Both the position numbers and the translations under genes were made by a program. The notes under the pieces are model-generated. The model was given only the letters and a program-made list of their open reading frames with translations. It was not told the origin of the DNA and searched no databases. From Myxococcaceae bacterium (lineage in GTDB: Bacteria > Myxococcota > Myxococcia > Myxococcales > Myxococcaceae), in contig JADGHL010000035.1 in assembly GCA_019686135.1 (NCBI GenBank), forward strand, positions 1 through 41,001: a DNA stretch of 41,001 nucleotides. The letters are read 5' to 3'. Position 1 is the stretch's first letter. Every line of letters begins with the position of its first letter. Positions 7,892 through 17,167 of the stretch are shown here, piece by piece.

Positions 7892-8452
7892 ATGGCCCGC
7901 TACTGCGCCGCGTGCGCCGAAGACGTCGCGCCGATCGACGATCCCGCTTCGCAGCTGGTGCGGTGTCCCGGTTGCGGATTGGCGCTGGGGACGATGGCCG
8001 GGAGCGGCCAGAAGGACGTGGCCAGCGCGGAGCCGTGGTTCAAAACGGTGCTGGTGGCCGAGGACACCCGGCTCACGCGGGAGATTGTCAAGGTAGGGCT
8101 GGTGGAGGCGGGGCTCGCCGGGCACGTCTTCGTCGCCGAGGACGGCCAGCAGTTCCTGCGGCTCTTCACCGAACACGCCTACCGCGATCAGCCGGTCGAC
8201 CTGTGCATCTTGGATCTCGAGATGCCGGTTCTGGACGGCGCCTCCACCGCGGTGGCGATGCGGGCCATCGAGCAGGGCTGCGCGGCGCGGCCGGCGCCGG
8301 TGATCTTCTTCACCGGGCATCCGATCAACGACAACATCCGCAGCTACCTGCGGTTCTGCAAACCGGCGCACTACCTCAACAAGGGGCAGGACGCGTCGCC
8401 GCCCCGGATCGTCAAGCGCCTGCGCGAGGTGATGCGGGCGCTGCAGATGTGA
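7892..8452 (+). CDS. Response regulator: N-terminal Cys4 zinc-ribbon-like module plus receiver domain
   Basis: 186 residues, ATG at 7892, divergent from the TPR gene across 44 nt. Residues 1-35 carry two CxxC pairs (C5/C8 and C25/C28), a rubredoxin/zinc-ribbon-like knuckle. Residues 52-186 are a receiver domain with acidic E57/D58, phospho-acceptor D108 in CILDLEMP, T141 in FFTG, and the conserved Lys at 164. There is no output domain and no neighbouring histidine kinase, so signalling probably goes through protein interaction, perhaps using the Cys4 module. The receiver assignment is firm; zinc binding is inferred from the Cys spacing. Confidence 0.9.
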   Translation: MARYCAACAEDVAPIDDPASQLVRCPGCGLALGTMAGSGQKDVASAEPWFKTVLVAEDTRLTREIVKVGLVEAGLAGHVFVAEDGQQFLRLFTEHAYRDQPVDLCILDLEMPVLDGASTAVAMRAIEQGCAARPAPVIFFTGHPINDNIRSYLRFCKPAHYLNKGQDASPPRIVKRLREVMRALQM

Positions 8453-8486
8453 CGACGGGGCGGCGCACCGGGCACGCCGCCCCGTT
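8453..8486. terminator. Strong bidirectional hairpin between convergent genes
   Basis: A perfect 10-bp inverted repeat (CGGGGCGGCG at 8456-8465 with CGCCGCCCCG at 8475-8484) encloses a 9-nt loop. It sits exactly between the stop codons of the converging genes ending at 8452 (plus) and 8503 (minus). The flanks are only weakly T-rich, but position and stability fit a shared terminator. Confidence 0.7.
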
Positions 8487-8502
8487 CGTCCGGAGGTCGC
8501 CG

Positions 8503-9129
8503 TTACTGCCGCTGCTGCGGCGACGACGGCGGCTCGGGCATGGTGCCGCGCGGCTGGTTCATGTCGGGCGGCTGGCGGAGCGGCTCGCGCGGCTCCTCGT
8601 CACGCGCTCCGCCCATGTCGTTCGTGCCCGCGCCGCCCACGCCCTGCTGCATCGGCGGGGTCATGAACGCGCGCGTGCTCACCAGCTTCCATTCGTTGCC
8701 CTCGCGGCGGGCGATCACCACCGCGCGGCCCGGGCCGTTGGCGTGCGCCTGCTGCGCGCCGGTGACCTGGAAGCGGCAGTCGATCATCGCCGCCCGGTCG
8801 TCGATCGGCAGGATGTCCGTGACGGTGAGGTTGACCTGCGCGCCGCGCAGCATGTCCTGGAAGTTCTGCTGGAACTGGCTGCGGATGGCCGCCGGCCCCC
8901 TCGCCACATCCCCCATGGCGTCCATGCGCGAACCGTCGGCGGTGTACAGCTTGGCGAGCGCGTCCGCGTCGGCCTGATTGAAGGCGCGTTGGTACTTCTG
9001 CGCCAGCGCCTCGAGCTCTGTCCGGTCCTTCTGGGACACCGACTTCGCCTGCTTGCTCTCGCGCGCCGTCGCCGCGCCCGCCGTGCAGACCAGCAGCGCC
9101 GCGCACAACCCCATTGCCTGCTTCATCAT
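8503..9129 (-). CDS. Secreted NTF2-like (DUF4440/SnoaL-type) protein
   Basis: 208 residues. The start at 9129 is chosen because a signal peptide (MMKQAMGLCAALLVCTAGAA) begins there, preceded by GGAGAGGGGG, a good ribosome-binding site. After cleavage an NTF2-like cone fold runs from about residue 30 to 155, with the typical opening YQRAFNQADADALAKLYTAD and closing VVIARREGNEWKLVSTRAFM. The remaining tail is low-complexity (Pro, Gln, Gly, Met), probably disordered. NTF2-like proteins of this type are small-molecule binders or enzymes, and no catalytic residues can be assigned. It is transcribed in the same direction as pckG, but a terminator separates them, so it is probably a single-gene unit. 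Confidence 0.82.
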   Translation of the reverse strand: MMKQAMGLCAALLVCTAGAATARESKQAKSVSQKDRTELEALAQKYQRAFNQADADALAKLYTADGSRMDAMGDVARGPAAIRSQFQQNFQDMLRGAQVNLTVTDILPIDDRAAMIDCRFQVTGAQQAHANGPGRAVVIARREGNEWKLVSTRAFMTPPMQQGVGGAGTNDMGGARDEEPREPLRQPPDMNQPRGTMPEPPSSPQQRQ

Positions 9130-9245
9130 GCTTGCCCCCTCTCCGCCCGGCTTCGAGCGTGCCGGAAGGGTGGCGTCGCAAAGAAGCAGAGGCACCGGGA
9201 CCGAAGCCCGAGCGCGCCAGGCCGCCTGCCCACCCGGCCGGGGAC

Positions 9246-9282
9246 CCGCAAAACCAAAGCGCGCCCCCGGAAGGGCGCGCTT
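9246..9282 (-). terminator. Rho-independent terminator of pckG
   Basis: Read on the minus strand: a perfect 10-bp stem (AAGCGCGCCC/GGGCGCGCTT; arms 9273-9282 and 9257-9266) with a 6-nt loop, followed by the T-rich run TTGGTTTT. It starts 40 nt after the pckG stop codon, in the right orientation. Confidence 0.85.
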
Positions 9283-9322
9283 CGCTCTACTCACGACCAA
9301 CCAGTCACTACGAACCGGATGG

Positions 9323-11116
<1,794 letters not shown>

Positions 11117-11326
11117 GCTCGATTCCTTCCTATGCTTTCGGTTGGCGGAGGCTCGGCGCCCGAATCAGCGGCCGCCGAGTGTTAGTCCCTTTTCTGATTC
11201 GAGATCCGCCACGAATAAGAGGTTCTGTCATCAACTGAAACGACGCAACCGCGCCCCGGAGATGACGAACTAATCCCGGAGAGAAGCGTGGATGAACGGG
11301 TAGGTGCCGCGGAGCGTCAGGGCCGC
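11117..11326 (-). promoter_or_regulatory. Leader/promoter region of pckG
   Basis: A 210-nt gap between the miaE stop and the pckG start. It contains the longest A/T-richer stretch of this part of the window (about 11178-11250), where a promoter would be expected, and ends with the strong AGGAAGGAA ribosome-binding site. No consensus -10/-35 pair with correct spacing could be assigned, and no known riboswitch was recognised. Confidence 0.4.
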
Positions 11327-11947
11327 TCAGTGGATCGCCGCGCGCACGCCGATGTCGGCGATCACCTGCGCCTCGAGCTCGAGCAGCGCCTCCAGCCGCG
11401 AATGCACCTCGACCTCCGGGTGCGCGCTCAACGCGAGCCGGACGAAGAGGGCCTGGTGGCCGTCCTCGCTCTGCGCCAGCTCGCGGTAGAAGCGCGCCAG
11501 CCGCTCGTCGCCGCGGTCGGCCAGTCCCCGGGCCAGCAGGGCCAGCCGCTCGCACGAGCGCGCTTCGATCACCGCCGCCACGAGCAGGCGATCCAGCCGG
11601 CGCGCCTCGCGCGGGGTGCGCACGAACGCCTGCAGTCGCTGCGCGTACGGATCGCCCGCGTCCCGGGTCAGCCTGAGCCCGCGCGCGGCGATGAGCTCCA
11701 GCACCTTCGCGAGGTGCGCGCTCTCCTCGCGGGCGAGGCGGGCCATGGTCATCGGCAGCTCGGGGAGCTCGGGGTAGGATTGTAGCAGCGACAGCGCGTT
11801 GGCCGCCGCCTTCTTCTCGCAGTGCGCGTGGTCGATCAGCACCTCGTCGAAGTGCGACAGCGCGTTCGGCAGCCACGCCGGATCGGTCGTGCAGCGGAGC
11901 AGGACCGGGCCAACGCCGGAGAGCGGCCTGAAGTTGTCCGCGGTCAT
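11327..11947 (-). CDS. miaE: tRNA-(ms2io6A)-hydroxylase
   Basis: 206 residues, ATG at 11947, overlapping the upstream GNAT stop by 4 nt. It is a ferritin-like four-helix di-iron protein that hydroxylates the isopentenyl group of ms2i6A at position 37 of UNN-decoding tRNAs. The paired carboxylate/His motifs are in the expected order: HCEKKAAANALSLL (E44), LAREESAHLAKVL (E74, H78), EARSCERLALLA (E128, E133) and SEDGHQALF (E161, H164). It is the last gene of a five-gene minus-strand operon that also holds gluQ, so two anticodon-loop modification enzymes are co-expressed. The upstream enzymes MiaA and MiaB are not in the window. The family assignment is confident. Confidence 0.93.
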   Translation of the reverse strand: MTADNFRPLSGVGPVLLRCTTDPAWLPNALSHFDEVLIDHAHCEKKAAANALSLLQSYPELPELPMTMARLAREESAHLAKVLELIAARGLRLTRDAGDPYAQRLQAFVRTPREARRLDRLLVAAVIEARSCERLALLARGLADRGDERLARFYRELAQSEDGHQALFVRLALSAHPEVEVHSRLEALLELEAQVIADIGVRAAIH

Positions 11948-12786
11948 CCGTCCACCACCACCAGCCGCTGCGGCCTTCCGGCCATGAAGCCGACCTTGCG
12001 GACCACACGGGCGAGCGACTCGTTGGATTCGTCCACCCGAAGCGTCAGCCGCGGCAGCGACGAGAGCAGGTGCCGGCAGATCTGCCCGAGCGACAACGTG
12101 GCGTGTCCGCGCCGCCGCTCGGCCGGGAGCGTGTACAGCGCCTCCAACTCGGCGCCGTACTGCGAGCGGCTGCCCACGTCGATCTTGAACACCAGCCGGC
12201 CGTCGAGCTCGAGCACGTACGTGCGCCGCCCGCGGACCCGCTGCAGCACGCGCGCGGTGTAGCCCTCCGGATCTTCGGCGAGCGGATCGCGCCCCAGCGT
12301 TTCCTTCACGCACGCTGCGGCGAGCGGGATGAGCTGCGGCAGATCGTTCTCCACCGCCAGGCGCAGCGTGGGGTTGGTGAACGGCCCGAGATCGTCCGCG
12401 CTCACCTTGAACAGCCGCTGGCCCAGCGTGGTGCGCGCCTTCCCGGGCGCGAGCAGCCGGACGATCCCATCGACGGTGCTGGCCTCGCCCATCGCCGCAC
12501 GCAGCGACACCTTGCCCACCAACGTCTCGGCGATCGCGATCGCCTCCTGGCCGTCGTTGGCGGAGGGGATGACCAGCCCGCCGTCGCCGCCGACGAAGAG
12601 GGCGGCGCACAACGTGTCGTCCCGGAAGCGGCCGTAGAAGGTGAACGGGCGCCGGCCCGGGCCCGGGACGATCCCAAACTCCTCGACGATGCCGAGCAGA
12701 TAAAGGTTGTGCGGCGCGTCGCGGGTCAACAGCGCCTTGAGGGCGTCGAGGTGTGAAGGCCCCAGCTCTGCGACGGAGAGGCTCAT
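11944..12786 (-). CDS. GNAT-family acetyltransferase, two-domain
   Basis: 280 residues, ATG at 12786. The N-terminal half (SVAELGPSHLDALKALLTRD onward) is a divergent GNAT-like or DUF4081-type domain. The C-terminal half is an FR47-like GNAT domain with the acetyl-CoA-binding motif A in ALYTLPAERRRGHATLSLGQ, and the closing motif ESNESLARVVRKVGF. The substrate is unknown. The stop overlaps the miaE start (ATGA) and it starts 15 nt after the AgmX-like gene, so it is an integral part of the operon. The coupling to miaE makes a link to tRNA or translation conceivable but unproven. Confidence 0.85.
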   Translation of the reverse strand: MSLSVAELGPSHLDALKALLTRDAPHNLYLLGIVEEFGIVPGPGRRPFTFYGRFRDDTLCAALFVGGDGGLVIPSANDGQEAIAIAETLVGKVSLRAAMGEASTVDGIVRLLAPGKARTTLGQRLFKVSADDLGPFTNPTLRLAVENDLPQLIPLAAACVKETLGRDPLAEDPEGYTARVLQRVRGRRTYVLELDGRLVFKIDVGSRSQYGAELEALYTLPAERRRGHATLSLGQICRHLLSSLPRLTLRVDESNESLARVVRKVGFMAGRPQRLVVVDG

Positions 12787-12801
12787 TCGGGCGGGCGCAC
12801 C

Positions 12802-13476
12802 TTACCAGCGTTCTTCGCCGCCATCGGCGGCTTCCTTCGTGAAGGAGAACGGCCAGCTGACCGTCGCCTTGCCGCCACCCTCGGGCACCGGGAAGCGGGC
12901 GTCGGTGAGCGCATCCAGAAAGCAGCTCTGCACCCACGGGTCGACGATGGTGGACGACTGGATCTCCCCGTCGTCGAAGTGGCCGCTGAGGCTTTGGCCG
13001 ATGACCGTGAAGCGCAGGGTCACTTTCTGCGGCGGCGGAAAGCGATCGGCCGCGTCTTCGAAGCACTGGCGGATGAGCGGCTTGACCGAGTCGATCGCCG
13101 TGCGGATGGCGCGCTCGTCCAGACCGCCCCGGGCATAGGGCGGCGCCGCCGGCGCAGGCCGCGTGTGACCTCCGACGAGAGGTGCCGGCATCGGCGCGGC
13201 GGGCGAAGGCTGAACCCGCGATGGGTCCGTCGTCACGCCTGCGTCCTTCGCCACACGCGCCGCAAGCTCCGCGGGCCCGGGCGTGGTGGCGGCGGCTGCA
13301 GGCGCGTTGGGGGCAGGGCGCGGCGCTGGACGAGGCGTCGGCTCCGTCGGCTCGTCGTGCACGGTCGAATCGATGCGCGTGGCACGTTCGCGCGGCGGAG
13401 CCTTCGTCAGCCACAGGCCCACGCCGCACAGCGCGACGAAAGCGACGACCAGAAGCGGCAACAGGCGGCGGCCCAC
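12802..13476 (-). CDS. Membrane-anchored AgmX/PglI C-terminal-domain protein
   Basis: 224 residues with a GTG start at 13476, 3 nt after the gluQ stop, with a GGGGGTGTGAG sequence as ribosome-binding site. One N-terminal membrane helix (residues about 4-23) is followed by a Pro/Ala-rich periplasmic linker to about residue 115. A C-terminal domain of about 100 residues follows, with the two Cys typical of AgmX/PglI-type domains: LIRQCFEDAADRFP and VDPWVQSCFLDALTDARFP. The domain is TonB-C-like in pattern (VTLRFTVIGQSLSG, ending with PFSF). AgmX-type proteins are associated with gliding motility complexes in Myxococcus, but many paralogues have other roles. No motility genes are near. Confidence 0.8.
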   Translation of the reverse strand: MGRRLLPLLVVAFVALCGVGLWLTKAPPRERATRIDSTVHDEPTEPTPRPAPRPAPNAPAAAATTPGPAELAARVAKDAGVTTDPSRVQPSPAAPMPAPLVGGHTRPAPAAPPYARGGLDERAIRTAIDSVKPLIRQCFEDAADRFPPPQKVTLRFTVIGQSLSGHFDDGEIQSSTIVDPWVQSCFLDALTDARFPVPEGGGKATVSWPFSFTKEAADGGEERW

Positions 13477-13479
13477 GGC

Positions 13480-14448
13480 TCACACCCCCAGGGCCGAACG
13501 GATCTGCGCTTCGCTGGTGACGATGGGCGCGCGCGGGAGATCCTCCAGGCGGAAGCGGGCCACCAACTCGGCGGCGCTCACCGGGCCTTCGCCGAGCCCG
13601 CTCCACGCCGCCAACAGACCGAGCACGCGCTCGGGAGGCACGCCCGCCTCGCGCAGCTCCGCGACGGTGAACGCTCCCTCGCGCTTGGCGAGGCGCTTGC
13701 CGTCGGTGCCGAGGACGAGCGGTACGTGGGCGTACGCGGGGAGCGGCTCGTACCCGAGCGCTTCGTACAAGAGCCGCTGTCGCGGCGTGGACGCGAGCAG
13801 ATCGTCCCCGCGAAGCACGTGCGTGATGCGCGACGCGTGGTCGTCCACCACCACCGCGAGCTGGTAGCTGGCCACGCCGTCGTTGCGGCGGATGACGAAG
13901 TCCCCGACGTCGGAGCGCACGTCCTGACAGAACCGGCCCTGCAACAGGTCGTCGATGCACACCGTCCCTGCGCGCGGCCGGAACCGGATCGCCGGCGTTC
14001 GGAGGGCGCGGCGGTGTGTCCGCTCGGCGTCACTCAGCGAAGCGCAGGTCCCCGGATAGACGGAGCCTTCGTCCAGCGGCCCGTGGGGCGCGGACGCGGC
14101 GCGGGCGATCTCCTGGCGCGAACAGAAGCACTCGAACAGAAGCCCGGCGGCGCGGAGCCGTTCGAGCTCGGCGTCGTACAGGGCGGTCCGCTCACTCTGG
14201 TAGAGCGGCACCTCGTCCCAATCCAACCCCAGCCACTCGAGGTCGCGGAGGATGAGGGAGGCGAACTCCGGCCGGCACCGCTGCCGGTCTAGGTCCTCCA
14301 TCCGGATGAGAAAGGTGCCGCGCGAGGAACGCGCCCACAGCCAGCCCAACAGCGCGCTCCGGACATTGCCCAGGTGCATGCGACCCGTCGGCGACGGCGC
14401 GAAGCGTCCGCGGTGCACCCCGGCCGAAGACAGGGCGGAGCCGGCCAC
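13480..14448 (-). CDS. gluQ: Glutamyl-queuosine tRNA(Asp) synthetase
   Basis: 322 residues with a GTG start 3 nt after the PEGA gene. It is a truncated glutamyl-tRNA synthetase paralogue with only the Rossmann catalytic domain, which attaches Glu to the queuosine base at position 34 of tRNA(Asp). The opening GRFAPSPTGRMHLGNVRSAL carries the HIGH-type motif (HLGN at 25-28). The zinc site characteristic of GluQ is present (C107, C109, Y131, C135). The KMSKS-equivalent is GTDGKRLAKREG near residue 250. The C-terminal anticodon-binding domain of true GluRS is absent, which supports gluQ over gltX. Queuosine biosynthesis genes are not in the window. Confidence 0.95.
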   Translation of the reverse strand: MAGSALSSAGVHRGRFAPSPTGRMHLGNVRSALLGWLWARSSRGTFLIRMEDLDRQRCRPEFASLILRDLEWLGLDWDEVPLYQSERTALYDAELERLRAAGLLFECFCSRQEIARAASAPHGPLDEGSVYPGTCASLSDAERTHRRALRTPAIRFRPRAGTVCIDDLLQGRFCQDVRSDVGDFVIRRNDGVASYQLAVVVDDHASRITHVLRGDDLLASTPRQRLLYEALGYEPLPAYAHVPLVLGTDGKRLAKREGAFTVAELREAGVPPERVLGLLAAWSGLGEGPVSAAELVARFRLEDLPRAPIVTSEAQIRSALGV

Positions 14449-14451
14449 CTG

Positions 14452-15732
14452 TCAGTTGGCGCGCTTGAGCGGCGTGCGCTTCTTGGGCGTGAGCGGCTTG
14501 CGCTCCTCCTTCTGGGCCGTGCCGCCCTTGTCACCGGCCGCGGTGTCCACGCCGAGCAGATCCGCCGACTCGGCCGCCTTCGGGAGCTGGCCGTAGCGTA
14601 CTTCCGCGATCTTCACGCCACCGCCCTTGAACTCGTTGGAGACCGGCCCGGGGACTCGCGTGTCGGTGCCGACCTTGAGACCCTCCTTCGCGAGCGAGCC
14701 GACCAGGTTGTAGAACTCCATGCCCGCCGAGAGCAGCTCGGTGTCGAAGGTCGACCGCGGCAGCCGCTTGAGCGCGCCGGACTTCGTCTCCAGCACGAAG
14801 CTGTCGAGCGCGAGGTTCTTCCCCTCGCGGGAGAGCGCCCCGAAGATCAGCAGGTCCGCCTGCGCCGCCTGCGCGTACTGCTTCGCCGCGTCGATCACCC
14901 CCTGGTCGAGCCGGTTCTGCGAGAGCGTCGCGAGCATCTTCGACTCGGGATCCTGGCCGGTGGCCTGGCCGAGCACCTTCACGGTCTTTTTCGCTTCGAT
15001 CCGGGCCACCCCGCCGATCGCCTCCCCCGAGGGGAGCTGCACGCGCCAGACGTGGACGCCGGGCGGAACGTCGTTCACCTGCAGCGGCGTGGAGCCGAGC
15101 GCCACCCCGTCCACGGTGACCGCCGCGCCCATCGGCGAGGACTCCACGAGCAGCGTGCCCTTGTTGCCCTTCATCAGCGCCGCGCGGGCGTCATTGACCA
15201 CGCGGGTGAAGAGCGCGGAGGTCTTCGCCAGCGGCAGCTCGCGGTTCGGCGCCAGCGCCAGCGCCGTGTCCAGCGACCGCGCGCCGTCCTCGTCGCGGCC
15301 GGTGAGATACTGGATCGCCGAGAGCAACACCCACGCGTCCTGGTACTCGCCGACATCCGTCAGCCCCGGCGCGCCCTTCTCGTAGGCGGCGAGCGCCTTG
15401 TGGAGCGCCTCCTCGGCCGCGCGGAACTTCCGCTTCGCGCGGAGGTCTTGCGCCTCCTCGACCGCCGCCCGGGCCTGTTCCAGCGCATCCTTATAAGGAT
15501 CCTCGTGCGGGGCGCTGGCCTTCGTTGCGTCGCCAATGAGGGCAAAGCCGTCGGCGTTCTTGAGCTCGTTGGAGAGCATCCCGGCGGCCTTGGTGCCCGC
15601 GCGCTGGGGCACGTCGCCGGAGAGCGCGGCGAACGGCACCACCGCCACCTTCGGGGCTTCCTTCTCCTGCGCGAGGACCAGCGTGGAACAGAGGACGACT
15701 GCGGCAAGAATGGGGGCGAACGTCTTCTTCAT
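14452..15732 (-). CDS. Exported PEGA-domain protein
   Basis: 426 residues, ATG at 15732, chosen for the signal peptide (KKTFAPILAAVVLCSTLVLA) there. After the signal comes KVAVVPFAALSGDVPQ, a TolB/CsgG-like opening strand. A helical, TPR-like region (about 55-170, RAAEEALHKALAAYEKG) follows. A PEGA domain at about 190-250 shows GTLLVESSPMGAAVTVDGV, LGSTPL and VPPGVHVWRVQLP. The C-terminal region is mixed and the tail very basic. PEGA domains bind surface or periplasmic ligands. It is the first gene of the minus-strand operon with gluQ, AgmX-like, GNAT and miaE, and is probably driven by a promoter in the 98-nt divergent gap to the response regulator. The function is unknown. Confidence 0.85.
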   Translation of the reverse strand: MKKTFAPILAAVVLCSTLVLAQEKEAPKVAVVPFAALSGDVPQRAGTKAAGMLSNELKNADGFALIGDATKASAPHEDPYKDALEQARAAVEEAQDLRAKRKFRAAEEALHKALAAYEKGAPGLTDVGEYQDAWVLLSAIQYLTGRDEDGARSLDTALALAPNRELPLAKTSALFTRVVNDARAALMKGNKGTLLVESSPMGAAVTVDGVALGSTPLQVNDVPPGVHVWRVQLPSGEAIGGVARIEAKKTVKVLGQATGQDPESKMLATLSQNRLDQGVIDAAKQYAQAAQADLLIFGALSREGKNLALDSFVLETKSGALKRLPRSTFDTELLSAGMEFYNLVGSLAKEGLKVGTDTRVPGPVSNEFKGGGVKIAEVRYGQLPKAAESADLLGVDTAAGDKGGTAQKEERKPLTPKKRTPLKRAN

Positions 15733-15830
15733 CGCGGCGGACACTACCTTAGGGTCTGCCCAGGGCAGAACGATCGTTTTGATCCGGCTCACGGATTGAA
15801 GACGGACGCTCGAGCCCCTACCTTCATTCC

Positions 15831-16220
15831 GTGAGCCTGCTTCGGACCCGGCGCATCCTCGTTCTGGACGACGACGAAGCGCAACGTGACGTGCTCTCCG
15901 AGATCCTCGGACTGGAGGGCGCCGAGGTGCTGAACGCAACCACCTGGGAGGAGGCCGCCCGCCTGCTGTCGGACGGGGCGGACCTGGTGTTGATGGATCT
16001 GCACGGCGTGGACGCCGATCGCCTGATGCGGCATCTGCGCGCCACCGGGTCCGCGCCGAAAGTGCTGCTGGTGAGCGGGGACGCCACGCTGCGCCAGCAG
16101 GCCGAACGTCTCCAGGTGGACCGTTGGCTGGCCAAGCCGTACGACGTCGATCAGCTGCTGGACGCGGTGAAGGACCTGTTGGCTCCGGCCGAAGGCGGGC
16201 CAGAGCATCCTTCCCCCTGA
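15831..16220 (+). CDS. Single-domain response regulator (receiver only)
   Basis: 129 residues with a GTG start at 15831. A complete receiver domain: acidic triad D13-D15 (ILVLDDDEAQRDVL), phospho-acceptor D56 (LVLMD), S82 (LLVSGD) and K102 followed by Pro (LAKPYD). There is no output domain. It is followed after 35 nt by the metallophosphoesterase and the coupled cyclase gene, on the same strand. Control of nucleotide signalling by this receiver is a reasonable inference. No histidine kinase is adjacent. Confidence 0.93.
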   Translation: MSLLRTRRILVLDDDEAQRDVLSEILGLEGAEVLNATTWEEAARLLSDGADLVLMDLHGVDADRLMRHLRATGSAPKVLLVSGDATLRQQAERLQVDRWLAKPYDVDQLLDAVKDLLAPAEGGPEHPSP

Positions 16221-16255
16221 GCTTCGGCGATTGAGGCTACGCTCGGACGGACACC

Positions 16256-17167
16256 ATGCGGTTTCTCCACCTCTCGGACGTCCACGTCACCCAGGACTAC
16301 TTCCGCGTGCCCTTCCGCAAGCTGGGGTGGCGGCGGGCGATCGCCCTGCTCGAGCTGTCGATCGGCGGGCGGGCGAAGCGATACGCCGGCGCGCGGGAGA
16401 CGATCTCCCGAATCCTCGAGGAGCGGCACCAGCACGGGGTGGACCACGTCATCCTCTCGGGCGATCTCACCGCCTACGCGACGGAGTGGGAGTTCGAACA
16501 GGCGCGTCAGGCGATCGGCGCGCTGGGGGAGGACCGTTCGAAGATCACCATCATCCCCGGCAACCACGACGTGTACACGCCGGGCGCGTACAACACGCGC
16601 CGCTTCGAGCGGTACTTCGGGCACCTGCTCCACAGCGATTTGCCCGAGTACTGCCGCGACGGCGCGTTCCCCTTCGTGCGGCTCCTCGGAGACGAGGTCG
16701 CGGTCGTCGGCCTGATGAGCGCGCGCGTGCCGCCGATGCCGGGCTTCTCCTTCGGCGTGGTCGGGCGCAAGCAACTGACTGCGCTGCGCGATCTGGTGCA
16801 CGACGAACGGCTGGCGCACCGGGCGATCCTCGTGGTGGTCCACCACGCGCCGATCGCGCCGTCCGGCCGCAAGGACCGCTTCCTCCACGGGCTGATGGAC
16901 GCGGACCTGTTGTTCAAGATCCTCCCCGGTCCACGCTTCGCGGTGCTGCACGGCCACATCCACAAGCGCTACCACCACGCGGCCACCGACAAGCGGCCGC
17001 ACACGTTCGGCGCCGGATCCTCCACCGAGGGCGGACACGAGGGCTACTGGGTGATCGACGTGCGCGACGGGCGGATCGCCGGCGGGGTGATGCACACGCC
17101 GCGGCTGGGAGAGCCGGTTGGAGCGGCGGTCGAAGAAGGGGCGGGCGTAGTAGAAACCCACCCATGA
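16256..17167 (+). CDS. Calcineurin-like metallophosphoesterase (CpdA/Icc-like)
   Basis: 303 residues, ATG at 16256. All dimetal phosphoesterase motifs are visible: D8-V-H10 (FLHLSDVHVTQDYF), GDLT with D70, GNHD at 102-105, VVHHAP, and the C-terminal GHIHKRYHH. The pattern fits class III-type phosphodiesterases such as the cAMP phosphodiesterase CpdA, although cAMP specificity cannot be read from the sequence. The stop overlaps the start of the cyclase-domain gene by 4 nt (ATGA), so a nucleotide-degrading enzyme and a nucleotide cyclase would be made together. That context raises the likelihood that a cyclic nucleotide is the substrate. Confidence 0.9.
   Translation: MRFLHLSDVHVTQDYFRVPFRKLGWRRAIALLELSIGGRAKRYAGARETISRILEERHQHGVDHVILSGDLTAYATEWEFEQARQAIGALGEDRSKITIIPGNHDVYTPGAYNTRRFERYFGHLLHSDLPEYCRDGAFPFVRLLGDEVAVVGLMSARVPPMPGFSFGVVGRKQLTALRDLVHDERLAHRAILVVVHHAPIAPSGRKDRFLHGLMDADLLFKILPGPRFAVLHGHIHKRYHHAATDKRPHTFGAGSSTEGGHEGYWVIDVRDGRIAGGVMHTPRLGEPVGAAVEEGAGVVETHP

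Noticed and set aside
11327-13960. Minus-strand open frame of 877 codons covering miaE and upstream genes
   Set aside because: Only the last 206 codons are miaE; the rest is an antisense or out-of-frame shadow of the GNAT, AgmX-like and gluQ genes.
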